Shown piece after piece: positions 26,095-34,734 of a DNA stretch of 49,333 nucleotides. Position 1 is the first letter of the stretch, and the number at the start of each line of letters is the position of its first letter. A program made the position numbers and the translations under genes. The stretch spans positions 1 through 49,333 of the forward strand of contig JAFOYH010000137.1 of assembly GCA_017391465.1 (NCBI GenBank), read 5' to 3'. The DNA is from Lachnospiraceae bacterium (GTDB taxonomy: Bacteria; Bacillota_A; Clostridia; Lachnospirales; Lachnospiraceae). A model generated the notes under the pieces. The model saw only the letters and a list, made by a program, of their open reading frames with translations. It made no database searches and was not told the DNA's origin.

Positions 26095-26123
26095 ATTTTA
26101 CCCTAAAATATTCCATTCGTAAA
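26095..26123 (-). promoter_or_regulatory. Promoter of asnS
   Basis: On the minus strand, TTTACG, 17-base spacer, TAAAAT. Predicted transcript start near 26088, about 45 bases before the asnS ATG, which leaves no room for a T-box leader. Confidence 0.6.
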
Positions 26124-26202
26124 GGGTGTTCTCCATTGAATTCATCCCATATCTTTGGTTTTTTCCAAAAATGTTCACGATATTCCTAATAATTCCTACC
26201 TA

Positions 26203-26231
26203 TGGACTTCTCTTTTCTTCAGTTGTATAAT
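26203..26231 (+). promoter_or_regulatory. Promoter of the aminopeptidase gene
   Basis: TGGACT, 17-base spacer, perfect TATAAT. The transcript start near 26238 is 32 bases before the ATG. Confidence 0.65.
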
Positions 26232-26269
26232 AAGACATAGTAAAATACAATCGAAAGGAATTTCAAACT

Positions 26270-27385
26270 ATGGACGAACGTATTAAAGTATTTGCACACA
26301 ATCTGATTCACAAATCACTTCAGGTTAAGGCTGGAGAAAAAGTATATATTCACTATATTGGCTCAGCCACAGAAGATCTGGCTCGTCAGTTGATCAAAGA
26401 AACTTATGCAATTGGCGCACTTCCTTTCCCACATTACACAAATCCTCGTGTAGAACGTGAAATGCTCTTAAACTGCAGTGAAGAACAGCTTAAAATCATG
26501 GCTGAAGTGGATGCTCTTGAAATGTCTAAGATGGACTGCTATCTCGGTATCCGCGGAAGTGACAATGTTTCCGAAAACTCCGATGTTCCTGCTGAAAATA
26601 TGAGCCTTCACAGCAAGTTTTATATGACACCGGTTCACCACGAAATCCGTGTACCAAAAACGCGCTGGTGTGTTATGAGATATCCGAACTATGCAATGGC
26701 ACAGCTCAACAACCAGAGTTTGGAAGCCTTCGAAGATTTCTATTTCGATGTTTGCTGTCTCGACTACGAAAAAATGAGCGAAGCCATGACTCCACTCATT
26801 GAACTCATGAACAAAACAGATAAAGTCCGCATTGAAGGCCCTGGCACAGATCTGACTTTCTCTATTAAAGATATTCCGGCTGTCAAATGCGCCGGCAACA
26901 TGAATATTCCGGACGGTGAAGTTTATACTGCCCCTGTCCGCGATTCCATCAACGGTACTTTAACTTATAATACACCTGCTGTTTATCAGGGCTTTACTTT
27001 TGAAAATATTTCTTTCACATTTAAAAACGGAAAGATCATTAAAGCGACTGCCAATGATACAGAAAGATTGAATCAGGTACTTGATACCGATGAAGGCGCA
27101 CGTTTTGTCGGCGAATTTGCTATCGGTGTTAACCCTTACATCTTAAAACCAATGAAGGATACCTTATTTGATGAAAAGATTATGGGATCATTCCACTTTA
27201 CACCGGGTAACTGCTATGATGATGCCTACAACGGCAACAGCTCTGCCATCCACTGGGATCTCGTATGTATCCAGACACCGGAATGCGGTGGCGGAAGCAT
27301 CTGGTTTGATGATGTGCTCATCCGCAAAGATGGTCGCTTTGTACTTCCTGAGTTAGAAGGACTGAACCCAGAGAATCTTAAATAA
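26270..27385 (+). CDS. M29 family metallo-aminopeptidase
   Basis: Cytoplasmic aminopeptidase of the AmpS/thermophilic aminopeptidase family, 371 residues (within the usual 370-410). The two-metal site residues are visible in the C-terminal half: Glu in NIPDGEVYTAP, Glu in VGEFAIGVNP, His in GSFHFTPGNCYDD, and His and Asp in AIHWDLV. The N-terminal domain carries VKAGEKVYIHYIGSATEDLARQL, typical of the family. Start ATG follows GAAAGGAA. The EFR1-type gene begins 39 bases downstream with no terminator between, suggesting one transcript. It probably recycles peptides; specificity is not visible from sequence. Confidence 0.92.
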   Translation: MDERIKVFAHNLIHKSLQVKAGEKVYIHYIGSATEDLARQLIKETYAIGALPFPHYTNPRVEREMLLNCSEEQLKIMAEVDALEMSKMDCYLGIRGSDNVSENSDVPAENMSLHSKFYMTPVHHEIRVPKTRWCVMRYPNYAMAQLNNQSLEAFEDFYFDVCCLDYEKMSEAMTPLIELMNKTDKVRIEGPGTDLTFSIKDIPAVKCAGNMNIPDGEVYTAPVRDSINGTLTYNTPAVYQGFTFENISFTFKNGKIIKATANDTERLNQVLDTDEGARFVGEFAIGVNPYILKPMKDTLFDEKIMGSFHFTPGNCYDDAYNGNSSAIHWDLVCIQTPECGGGSIWFDDVLIRKDGRFVLPELEGLNPENLK

Positions 27386-27423
27386 AAAGTAAATTTTTGA
27401 TCCACGTTGCAGGAGTTGATTTT

Positions 27424-28194
27424 ATGAAGATTTTTGAGATGATATTCAGCCCAACAGGCGGAACAAAGAAAGTTTCTGACATCATTTGCCATGCACTTGA
27501 TGAAAATATCGAAAACATTGAAATTGTTGATCTTATGCGTACAGATGTGAACTTTTCATCTGTAAATATTAAAGAAGATGATTTATGCGTGATTGCTGTT
27601 CCGGCTTACGGCGGCCGTGTTCCAGCACCGGCTGTTTCTCATATTGGCGCACTCTACGGCAATGGTGCAAAAGCCATTCTTGTTGCCGTTTTTGGTAATC
27701 GTGTTATTGATGAAACACTTTTAGAACTTCAGGATGTGTCAACTGCGGCCGGATTCAAACCTGTTGCCGCCATCGAGGCTGTTGCCGAACATTCTCTGGC
27801 TCGAGTTCATGGTGCAGGCCGTCCGGATGCAGATGATGAAAAAGAGCTCAAATCATTTGCAAAACAGATTTTCGAAAAATTGGATGTGTTAAATGGCACG
27901 GCACTAATCGTTCCGGGTGTTCGTCCATTCAAGGAATTTAAAGGTTCATCCGCCAAACCATCCGTTAAGAAAATCTGCACTTCCTGTGGACTTTGTGCCA
28001 CACAATGCCCGGTTAAAGCGATTCCAAAAGATGCTCCGGATATCACGGATAAAAACTTATGCATTTCGTGTATGCGTTGTGTAACTGTCTGCCCAAATCA
28101 GGCACGTTACGTTCCGGATGAAATCACAGAAACCATTACAAAGTTTCTTGCCCCATTATGTGCAGAGCGTAAACCGAACAAACTCTATATGTAA
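27424..28194 (+). CDS. EFR1-type flavodoxin/ferredoxin fusion protein
   Basis: 256 residues. The N-terminal half is a flavodoxin-like fold with the FMN phosphate loop FSPTGGTKKV; the C-terminal end has two [4Fe-4S] clusters of ferredoxin type, CTSCGLCATQCPVKA and CISCMRCVTVCPNQA. Such proteins are common in strict anaerobes and are presumed to carry electrons between ferredoxin pools and unknown partners. Start ATG 27424 has GCAGGAG upstream; the in-frame start at 27397 lacks one. It likely shares the aminopeptidase transcript. No terminator is obvious before the MFS promoter at 28205. Confidence 0.9.
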   Translation: MKIFEMIFSPTGGTKKVSDIICHALDENIENIEIVDLMRTDVNFSSVNIKEDDLCVIAVPAYGGRVPAPAVSHIGALYGNGAKAILVAVFGNRVIDETLLELQDVSTAAGFKPVAAIEAVAEHSLARVHGAGRPDADDEKELKSFAKQIFEKLDVLNGTALIVPGVRPFKEFKGSSAKPSVKKICTSCGLCATQCPVKAIPKDAPDITDKNLCISCMRCVTVCPNQARYVPDEITETITKFLAPLCAERKPNKLYM

Positions 28195-28204
28195 AGTTTT
28201 CGCT

Positions 28205-28233
28205 TTGACACGATCTCGTTTTTAAATTATAAT
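28205..28233 (+). promoter_or_regulatory. Consensus promoter of the MFS transporter
   Basis: Perfect TTGACA, 17-base spacer, perfect TATAAT, the best sigma-A match in the window. The predicted start near 28240 gives a leader of about 113 bases before the MFS ATG, long for this region. Confidence 0.85.
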
Positions 28234-28284
28234 GATTTCAGATGATAAAAGAAAGGACGTGAATCCCTGTTCAAATTATTTTTC

Positions 28285-28365
28285 ATGCACCGATATGCGG
28301 TTTTGCAGTCGTTGTATATTTTTATGAAAATCATTTTGAAAGGGAGTTTTTTATGTCTAAACTAA
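28285..28365 (+). other. Candidate 26-codon leader ORF overlapping the MFS start
   Basis: ATG at 28285 opens a frame (MHRYAVLQSLYIFMKIILKG...) whose stop lies 13 bases inside the MFS gene, a layout seen for leader peptides that control resistance or efflux genes by coupling. There is no ribosome site before it. A second overlapping frame from GTG 28259 to 28327 would give 22 residues with four Cys. Either could be chance. Confidence 0.25.
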
Positions 28366-29441
28366 AAAAACAATTATATTCTATTCTTGGCATCAGCGGT
28401 TTGAATGCTTTTCAGCTCGCCGGTGCTTCCTGGATTGCGTTACTCGCTGCCCGCGGATTCTCACTTGTCGAAATAGGCATCGCCGAAAGCTGCTTTCATG
28501 TCACCAGTCTGCTTTTCGAAATCCCATCCGGTGTTATATCGGATGTCTTTGGACGAAAAAAGTCTATGATCCTAAGTCAATGCATGTTTATCCTATCCGC
28601 ACTTTTGATGGCATTCTCGACCACCCTGACCAGTGTCTGTCTTGCATTGATTTTTAATGCGCTTGGCTACAACTTTGCCTCCGGTGCCAGAGAAGCTTTG
28701 ACCTATGACAGTTTAAAACAGTCCGGATATGAAGACCGCTATATGGAATTTTCTGCGTTTGATTTAAGTATTTACTATTTTGGAAAATCCAGTGCCGTTC
28801 TATGCGTAGGTCTAGCCCTTGCCATCGGCTACAAAAGTGCTTATCTTCTGGATGCATTTCTTAACATCGGCTGCCTGATCTTATCTCTTCAGTTAACCGA
28901 AATTCGTCTGGAAACCGGACAATTTGAAGGCCAAATTCGCCATCGCATATGGACTTGCTTTAAAGAAAGCTTTAACTTTATCATTCATAACGGACGTACG
29001 ATTGGTCTCATGCTCTGGAATTCTCTTGTTGGATGCATAGCCATTTTGACCGTATTCTTTTTGCAGGCACGTTTAATAGCCTGCGGCGTATCCAACACCT
29101 TACTTGGACCAACACTCTTTGTTGTAGCTCTTGGCGGAGTGATCGGACCACATCTTATTACAAAAACAAATCATTTATCTTACTCGGTTTTATCCGCAAT
29201 TTGTATTCTTGGTGTCATTTTTGGTGCTGTTTGTGGCGCAGGAACTCTTCCCCTCATGATGTGTATTGGTGGTTTCATCGCTAATCTTTGCGACAATCTC
29301 CTTCAGGTACGAACGGATGCCATCTTAAACAGCCGTTTCCATTCATCACAGAGAGCCACCATGAATTCCGTTGTCTCTCAGACCTTTTCCATCCTTATGA
29401 TTTTTTTATCACCGATTGCCGGATGGATGTTTTCAATATAA
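28353..29441 (+). CDS. Major facilitator superfamily transporter
   Basis: Integral membrane carrier, 362 residues with about 10-12 hydrophobic helices; slightly shorter than the typical 390-400. The motif-A-like loop GVISDVFGRKKSMIL between helices 2 and 3 and the charged central loop identify an MFS protein, and the EIPSG...FGRK pattern is frequent in drug-efflux-type members. Substrate unknown. ATG follows AAAGGGAG. It has a consensus promoter and a long leader, and its own terminator, so it is a single-gene unit that could be highly expressed or controlled in the leader. Confidence 0.88.
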   Translation: MSKLKKQLYSILGISGLNAFQLAGASWIALLAARGFSLVEIGIAESCFHVTSLLFEIPSGVISDVFGRKKSMILSQCMFILSALLMAFSTTLTSVCLALIFNALGYNFASGAREALTYDSLKQSGYEDRYMEFSAFDLSIYYFGKSSAVLCVGLALAIGYKSAYLLDAFLNIGCLILSLQLTEIRLETGQFEGQIRHRIWTCFKESFNFIIHNGRTIGLMLWNSLVGCIAILTVFFLQARLIACGVSNTLLGPTLFVVALGGVIGPHLITKTNHLSYSVLSAICILGVIFGAVCGAGTLPLMMCIGGFIANLCDNLLQVRTDAILNSRFHSSQRATMNSVVSQTFSILMIFLSPIAGWMFSI

Positions 29442-29445
29442 AACA

Positions 29446-29488
29446 AAAAAGAAGGGATTGTCGGTGAATACCGAATTTCAATCCTTTT
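29446..29488 (+). terminator. Terminator of the MFS gene
   Basis: Stem AAGGGATTG ... CAATCCTTTT with an inner CGGT/ACCG hairpin, directly after the MFS stop. Confidence 0.75.
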
Positions 29489-29503
29489 AACACATAAAAA
29501 TTT

Positions 29504-29540
29504 AGGGAGGGTGTGACTCGCTGTGAGTCACACCCTCCCT
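29504..29540 (-). terminator. Terminator of the pan-coa operon
   Basis: A perfect 16-pair GC-rich stem (AGGGAGGGTGTGACTC and its complement) with a 5-base loop; on the minus strand it is followed by TAAATTTTTATG. It lies 33 bases after coaX. A smaller GCTATC/GATAGC hairpin precedes it. Confidence 0.8.
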
Positions 29541-29573
29541 GTTCGATAGCTATCTATTTCCCGATAGCCCCTT

Positions 29574-30353
29574 TCATTTAGATTCATTTACATTTTTCTG
29601 ATAAATATACCATAAACCCTTTAGCAAAAGATTCGGCTCATATTTAATTTTGTGTTTACAATACGGAACAATCAGACCTGCAACACCTCCAGTTGCCAAC
29701 ACAGTGACTTTTCTGCCCAGCTCTTCCTGTATAATATCAATTAAACCATCCAGCATGGATGCATTGCCGTAGATTACGCCACTTTGCATACTCTCAACAG
29801 TGTTCTTTCCTATAATATGTTTTGGCTTCTCAAAACGTATATAGGGAAGTTGTGATGTTTTTTCTGATAATGCATCCTGTGATATTTTAATTCCAGGGAT
29901 AATCAGTGTCCCAAGATATGCCCGTTTCTCGTCAATCACAGAGCATGTTGTAGCCGTTCCCAAATCAAATATGATCAATGGTCCCTCATATTCTTCAGCA
30001 GCTGCTACAGCATCGACCACCAGATCCACCCCAAGGCTTGCCGGATGGTCCGTCGCAATACGTATGCCCGTTTTCATCCCCTGACCTACAACATAAGGAG
30101 TAAAGCCCGTCATCTGTTTCATACTTCTACGGACAACATCTGTGAGTCCTGGAACTACAGAAGATATAATCACGCCCCGAATTCCATCAAAACTAACATG
30201 ATAAATGTCCATCAATGTTTTTAACTCAATCATGAATTCTTCTTTTGTTTTTTGTCTGTCAGACCGTATTCGTCCCAAAAATTTCACCTTGCGTTCATTA
30301 TCCATGAATCCAATAACAATATTTGAATTTCCAATATCTACAGCAGCAATCAT
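29574..30353 (-). CDS. coaX: Type III pantothenate kinase
   Basis: Phosphorylates pantothenate in the first step of CoA synthesis; the type III enzyme is not feedback-inhibited by CoA and needs a monovalent cation. 259 residues with the family motifs: DIGNSNIVIGF at the N-terminus (phosphate loop), the HPASLGVDLVVDAVAAA segment containing the catalytic Asp, and FDLGTATTCSVI. Start ATG follows GGAGAGGGA. It is the last gene of the pan-coa operon, 16 bases after coaBC, and a strong terminator follows. Confidence 0.95.
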   Translation of the reverse strand: MIAAVDIGNSNIVIGFMDNERKVKFLGRIRSDRQKTKEEFMIELKTLMDIYHVSFDGIRGVIISSVVPGLTDVVRRSMKQMTGFTPYVVGQGMKTGIRIATDHPASLGVDLVVDAVAAAEEYEGPLIIFDLGTATTCSVIDEKRAYLGTLIIPGIKISQDALSEKTSQLPYIRFEKPKHIIGKNTVESMQSGVIYGNASMLDGLIDIIQEELGRKVTVLATGGVAGLIVPYCKHKIKYEPNLLLKGLWYIYQKNVNESK

Positions 30354-30369
30354 TGATGTCCCTCTCCTT

Positions 30370-31575
30370 CTAGATATTTTTCTCTTCCCATATCTGCTTT
30401 AAAGTATTTAAAAGTCTGTCTGCCGCATCCTCTTTCGACAAAAGAGGTAAATCATCAACAGCACTTTTCCTAATGAGCATCAAATGGTTCGTATCTGTTC
30501 CAAAGCCGGCACCTTCCTCTTTCAAACAATTTGCCGCAATGAGATCTGCATTCTTTTTTTCCAGCTTCGCTTTGGAATTCTCAAATACATCCATTGTTTC
30601 CATGGAAAAACCGCATAACACCTGATTATTCTTTTTATGCTTACCAAGCCATGCCAAAATATCTGTTGTTCGTTCCAGTGGGAGATTCATGATCCCATCA
30701 TTTTTCTTGATTTTTTCTGTCGCCCTATCTGCCGGCGTATAGTCTGCCACTGCGGCGGCTTTAATGATCATGTCCTGATCTTCCCAATGTTCACTGACTG
30801 CCCCGAACATATCTTTGGCACTCATCACAGGAATGACCTTCACGAATGGCGGCGGCACAATGGATACCGGTCCACTCACTAAAGTCACCTCAGCACCCCG
30901 GAGCATAGCCTGCCGGGCAATGGCATATCCCATTTTTCCAGTGGAATGATTGGTCAGAAAACGTACCGGGTCCACGGCTTCTCTGGTCGGTCCTGCCGTC
31001 ACCAGAATCTTTTTACCCCTTAAATCCTTTTCACAGCCAATCTCACGAAGAATATAATCCAATAAGACATCTTCCGAAGGCATTTTCCCATCGCCGTTCA
31101 CACCACAGGCCAGATACCCCTTTTCAGGGGGAATGATAATCTTTCCATAATCTTCCAGTTTTTTAAGATTATTCTGAACGACCGGATGATGGAACATATT
31201 CACATTCATTGCCGGTGAAATAATCACCGGGCATGTCATAGCCAATGCAGTGGTGCTAAGCATATCATCTGCAATGCCGTAAGCCATCTTAGCAATAATA
31301 TTAGCCGACGCGGGAGCTACAAGAAAAACATCTGCCCTGCCTGCCAAAGATACATGGGCTATATGAAACTGAAAATTACGATCAAAAGTATCTACCAAAC
31401 ATTTATTCCCCGTTAAGGATTCAAATGTGGTCGGAGAAATAAAATTTGTTGCATTTTTGGTCATAATCACATGTACATCCGCATGCAGCTTCACAAGACG
31501 GCTGGCCAGTCCCGCAATCTTATAGGCCGCAATACTGCCTGTCACACCTAAAACAACTGTTTTTCCTTTAAGCAT
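30370..31575 (-). CDS. coaBC: Bifunctional phosphopantothenoylcysteine decarboxylase / phosphopantothenate--cysteine ligase
   Basis: Two-domain CoA enzyme, 401 residues. The N-terminal CoaC flavoprotein has GSIAAYKIAGL, the active-site His in FHIAHVSLAGRADVFLVAPASANIIAKMA, PAMNVNMFHHP and the Cys in YLACGVNGDGKMPS. The C-terminal CoaB starts near VTAGPTREAVDPVRFLTNHSTGKMG and contains KAAAVADYTP with the conserved Lys and the ATP/CTP-type KIKK loop. Together they make 4'-phosphopantetheine from 4'-phosphopantothenate and cysteine. Its ATG directly abuts the panD stop (TAG-ATG). Confidence 0.96.
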   Translation of the reverse strand: MLKGKTVVLGVTGSIAAYKIAGLASRLVKLHADVHVIMTKNATNFISPTTFESLTGNKCLVDTFDRNFQFHIAHVSLAGRADVFLVAPASANIIAKMAYGIADDMLSTTALAMTCPVIISPAMNVNMFHHPVVQNNLKKLEDYGKIIIPPEKGYLACGVNGDGKMPSEDVLLDYILREIGCEKDLRGKKILVTAGPTREAVDPVRFLTNHSTGKMGYAIARQAMLRGAEVTLVSGPVSIVPPPFVKVIPVMSAKDMFGAVSEHWEDQDMIIKAAAVADYTPADRATEKIKKNDGIMNLPLERTTDILAWLGKHKKNNQVLCGFSMETMDVFENSKAKLEKKNADLIAANCLKEEGAGFGTDTNHLMLIRKSAVDDLPLLSKEDAADRLLNTLKQIWEEKNI

Positions 31576-31977
31576 CTATTCTACCTCATCCATTTCGGAT
31601 AAAAGTCCATGCTTTTCATAGCGGGTAATACATTTAATTTTGTTTGTATTATCAACAAAAACCACCTTTGGCGCATATCCATCCATCTCATCCGATGTCA
31701 TACCGCAATAGCACATAATAATGATCTTATCACCCACCTGAACCATGCGAGCTGCCGCCCCATTCAAACAGATCATTCCGCTGTTTTTCTCTCCGGCAAT
31801 AACATAGGTTTCAAATCTCTTGCCATTATTGACATCCACAATCTGTACCTGTTCATATTCAGTGATACCTGAAGCTTCCATCAAAGCTTCATCAATTGTA
31901 ATACTGCCTACATAATCAAGTTCAGCCTGAACTACCGTCGCACGGTGAATTTTTCCTTTTAACATTGTCATTACCAT
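31576..31977 (-). CDS. panD: Aspartate 1-decarboxylase precursor
   Basis: Makes beta-alanine from aspartate for pantothenate. 133 residues, one domain. The self-cleavage site is at the exact family position, Gly24-Ser25 in YVGSITID, from which the pyruvoyl group is formed. Other marks are [16 protein letters not shown] at the N-terminus and [33 protein letters not shown] around the conserved Tyr and Asn/Gly. Its GGGAG ribosome site overlaps the 3' end of panC, six bases upstream. The processing factor PanZ/PanM is not expected in Firmicutes and none is visible. Confidence 0.96.
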   Translation of the reverse strand: MVMTMLKGKIHRATVVQAELDYVGSITIDEALMEASGITEYEQVQIVDVNNGKRFETYVIAGEKNSGMICLNGAAARMVQVGDKIIIMCYCGMTSDEMDGYAPKVVFVDNTNKIKCITRYEKHGLLSEMDEVE

Positions 31978-31983
31978 AGCTGT

Positions 31984-32826
31984 CTACTCCCATATAAAGT
32001 TGTCAATTAATCTCGTTTTGCCTATATACACTGCCATGGCCACCAAAACCGGACAATCCACTTTGTGATAAATTTCAATCGTGTCCCATTGCACCATTTC
32101 CACATAGTCGATACGAGCTAAAGGTTCTTCAGAAATCATTTCTCTCATTCTGTTTAAAATTTTATCCCCATCGGTTTCACCTGCTGCCACCAAAGCTTTC
32201 CCTTCAAAGATTGCTTTGCTCAATACAAGTGCCGCTTTTCGCTCTTCGGGAGATAAATAAGTATTTCTCGAACTTTTTGCCAGGCCATCTGCCTCTCTTA
32301 TGATTGGACAGCCCACAATGTTCACGTTCATATTCAAATCCCGGACCATACGACGGATAACTGCCAGCTGCTGGGCATCTTTTTCACCAAAATATGCTCT
32401 GTCCGGAGTTACAATATTAAAAAGTTTATTTACAACGGTACAAACACCTCTAAAATGAATCGGACGGCTTTTTCCACATAGCTCATCACTCACACCACTC
32501 ATATCCACAAATGTTGAAAAATCTTTCGCGTACATTTCAGAATCTTCCGGTGCAAAAATCAATGCGGCACCTGTATTCTTGCAAAGTAACGCATCCGCTT
32601 CAAGGTCTCTTGGATAACTTTCCAGATCCTCCGTTGGCCCAAACTGAATCGGATTAACGAATATACTGACAACAACTCTGTCATTTTCCTTTACTGCGCG
32701 ATCAATGAGACTTTTATGACCTTCATGAAGATAACCCATGGTTGGCACCAGACCAACACTTAAACCTTCTTTTTTCCAAGCCTGAACCTGCGCTTTCACG
32801 CGGTCAACTCTTTTTTCTATCTGCAT
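31984..32826 (-). CDS. panC: Pantothenate synthetase
   Basis: Joins pantoate and beta-alanine with ATP. 280 residues. The nucleotidyltransferase HIGH-type motif is LHEGHKSLIDRA following VGLVPTMGY; also visible are IFVNPIQFGP, YFGEKDAQQL and the KMSKS-equivalent LAKSSRNTYLS. The GGAGG ribosome site fits ATG 32826 better than the adjoining GTG at 32829. Gene order panB-panC-panD is the same as in most bacteria; spacing to panB is about 12 bases. Confidence 0.96.
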   Translation of the reverse strand: MQIEKRVDRVKAQVQAWKKEGLSVGLVPTMGYLHEGHKSLIDRAVKENDRVVVSIFVNPIQFGPTEDLESYPRDLEADALLCKNTGAALIFAPEDSEMYAKDFSTFVDMSGVSDELCGKSRPIHFRGVCTVVNKLFNIVTPDRAYFGEKDAQQLAVIRRMVRDLNMNVNIVGCPIIREADGLAKSSRNTYLSPEERKAALVLSKAIFEGKALVAAGETDGDKILNRMREMISEEPLARIDYVEMVQWDTIEIYHKVDCPVLVAMAVYIGKTRLIDNFIWE

Positions 32827-32838
32827 CACAATTGCCTC

Positions 32839-33666
32839 CTAATATAATTTCTCGATAACTTCATTGGAAATACTATAACCATGCTCGGTCTTCGGGAATA
32901 TACCCTCGCTCACTTCAGCAATATACGTGCGAAATGCTTCCCTCATGGCTTCACCAATGTTTGCATATCGTTTAACAAATTTAGGAGTAAAGTCAGAAAA
33001 CATCCCCAACATATCCTGGTAGACAAGAATCTGACCATCGCAGCCTGCACCTGCACCAATTCCAATCGTTGGCACATCAACAGCCTTCGTGATCACCTCT
33101 GCCAAAGCAGATGGAACACATTCAAGTACAATGGAAAAAACCCCTGCCTCTGCAATGGTTTTCGCATCTTCCAGGAGTTTCTGGGCAGCAGACTCATCCT
33201 TTCCCTGTACTTTATATCCACCAAGGGCATTAATTGATTGAGGTGTCAGACCCAAATGTCCCATAACGGGGATACCTGCCTGAACAATCGCTTTAATCTG
33301 TGGTGCCACTTCTTTTCCGCCCTCAAGCTTAACCGCATTTGCTCTGCCCTCTTTCATCAGACGCCCCGCATTATTCAATGCATCGTACACTGACCCCTGA
33401 TAAGACATAAATGGCATATCCACAACAACAAGGGCATTTTTAGCACCTCTTGAAACTGCGGCTCCATGGTGAATCATATCTTCCATCGTCACAGAAATCG
33501 TATCCTCATAACCAAGAATAACATTTCCAAGGGAATCTCCAACAAGAATTCCATGAATACCTGCTTCGTCCAAAAGACTTGCAGTTGAATAGTCATATGC
33601 TGTCAGCATTGACAATTTTTTTCCTTCTTCCTTCGCCTTACGGAAGGTTGCAACTGTGTTTTTCAT
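32839..33666 (-). CDS. panB: 3-methyl-2-oxobutanoate hydroxymethyltransferase
   Basis: Adds a hydroxymethyl group from methylene-tetrahydrofolate to ketoisovalerate, giving ketopantoate. 275 residues forming a TIM barrel. Motifs include [37 protein letters not shown] (metal-binding Asp), [25 protein letters not shown] and the catalytic Glu in IVLECVP, then [22 protein letters not shown]. Its ATG overlaps the stop of the upstream DUF2520 gene by four bases, which ties the two steps together. Confidence 0.97.
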   Translation of the reverse strand: MKNTVATFRKAKEEGKKLSMLTAYDYSTASLLDEAGIHGILVGDSLGNVILGYEDTISVTMEDMIHHGAAVSRGAKNALVVVDMPFMSYQGSVYDALNNAGRLMKEGRANAVKLEGGKEVAPQIKAIVQAGIPVMGHLGLTPQSINALGGYKVQGKDESAAQKLLEDAKTIAEAGVFSIVLECVPSALAEVITKAVDVPTIGIGAGAGCDGQILVYQDMLGMFSDFTPKFVKRYANIGEAMREAFRTYIAEVSEGIFPKTEHGYSISNEVIEKLY

Positions 33667-34520
33667 TTCAAACTCTCCATTCCTTTCAAATACTGGGATA
33701 AAACACCGTAATCCCGTTCCGGATGTTTCCGTTTTGCAATGTCTGTCAGTACTTCTGACAATCGTATGTAAATTTCACGCTCACGTTCCGGCAATACTGC
33801 CAGATGTTTTTGTATAGTTTTTTCATCTGCCCGTTCCACCGGTCCTGTCAGAGCATCCTTGGCCCCTACCCTGGACACGGAAAGACAATTGTGTAAAAAC
33901 AGTGGTTTTAATGCGGATTCCCCGCTTTCTCTGTCAAAACCACATTCCATCAAAAGATGAACACCTGTTTCAAAAAGTCCCGTAACCATATTGCTGGCAA
34001 ACACTGCTGCACTGTGGTAAAGCACTTTCTGTTCAGCACGAATTACGCGTACCGGATTACCAAGATTTTCAAAAAAATCCTGCCAATAATGAATGTACTC
34101 TTTTGATCCCTCGATTGTAAAAAAAGCTTGTGAAATTTCCTGATACGATTGCAGCTTACTATGGACTGCAAACAAAGGATGGATAGAATAACCAAATGCT
34201 CCCATCTGGTCAATCTCAGAAAAGACAGCGGACGTCATAACGCCGCTACAGTGACAAATAAACTTGCCTGTCAAAGAATATGTTTTTATAGAATTCCATA
34301 CATTTTCAATGGCCCCATCTGGAACCGTCAAAAATAGAGCATCACTAGACTCAATAATTTCTTCCAACGTCTCGTAATACTTTGATTGTGTAAAAACAGA
34401 TGCCTGCCTGGCCGACTCTAACTCTCTGCTATAATATCCGGATACACACACGTTGCGTTCCGACATGTATTTTCCCAAAGAAAAGCCAACTTTTCCTGCA
34501 CCAACAAATCCAATTCTCAT
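33663..34520 (-). CDS. panG: Rossmann/DUF2520 protein, probable ketopantoate reductase (PanG-like)
   Basis: 285 residues in two parts: an N-terminal NAD(P)-binding fold ([19 protein letters not shown], with FLTVPDGAI and ICHCSGVM) and a C-terminal helical DUF2520 domain (SIHPLFAV...[21 protein letters not shown]...LTGPVERAD). I recall that a DUF2520-type protein, PanG, was reported as an alternative ketopantoate reductase in Francisella with relatives in clostridia. Here it overlaps panB by four bases and no panE or ilvC is present, so it would supply the missing pantoate-forming step. Start ATG 34520 follows GGAAGGTG; the frame reaches 34616 but without a ribosome site. Confidence 0.75.
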   Translation of the reverse strand: MRIGFVGAGKVGFSLGKYMSERNVCVSGYYSRELESARQASVFTQSKYYETLEEIIESSDALFLTVPDGAIENVWNSIKTYSLTGKFICHCSGVMTSAVFSEIDQMGAFGYSIHPLFAVHSKLQSYQEISQAFFTIEGSKEYIHYWQDFFENLGNPVRVIRAEQKVLYHSAAVFASNMVTGLFETGVHLLMECGFDRESGESALKPLFLHNCLSVSRVGAKDALTGPVERADEKTIQKHLAVLPEREREIYIRLSEVLTDIAKRKHPERDYGVLSQYLKGMESLK

Positions 34521-34593
34521 CTTATCACCTTCCTTCCAGGTGATGCTCTCTTTAGAATCCCGTTCACTAAGGATACAAGTTCCATACAGATTC

Positions 34594-34726
34594 AATGACA
34601 AATTGCGGATTTGCAAACAAGTTTATAATAACACCGGTATGCCCATAGGGCATCCTTAAAAAAGGTATAGTTTCTTCTGAGGAATACTATCCGGCATTAT
34701 TATAACATATTATATTTTCATGTAAA
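34594..34726 (-). promoter_or_regulatory. Promoter and structured 5' leader of the pan-coa operon
   Basis: Minus-strand promoter TTTACA, 16-base spacer, TATAAT at 34699-34726, just after the vut stop. The predicted transcript begins near 34692 and at once enters an imperfect hairpin (about 34665-34693) followed by six T (34659-34664), then a second compact hairpin ATGCCC-TAT-GGGCAT (34639-34653). The first has bulged adenines and a T-run and could be an attenuator or the vut terminator. About 170 untranslated bases separate the start from panG. The published pan RNA motif also lies in front of pan genes and has bulged A residues, but I cannot confirm a match. Confidence 0.45.
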
Positions 34727-34734
34727 GTTAAATT

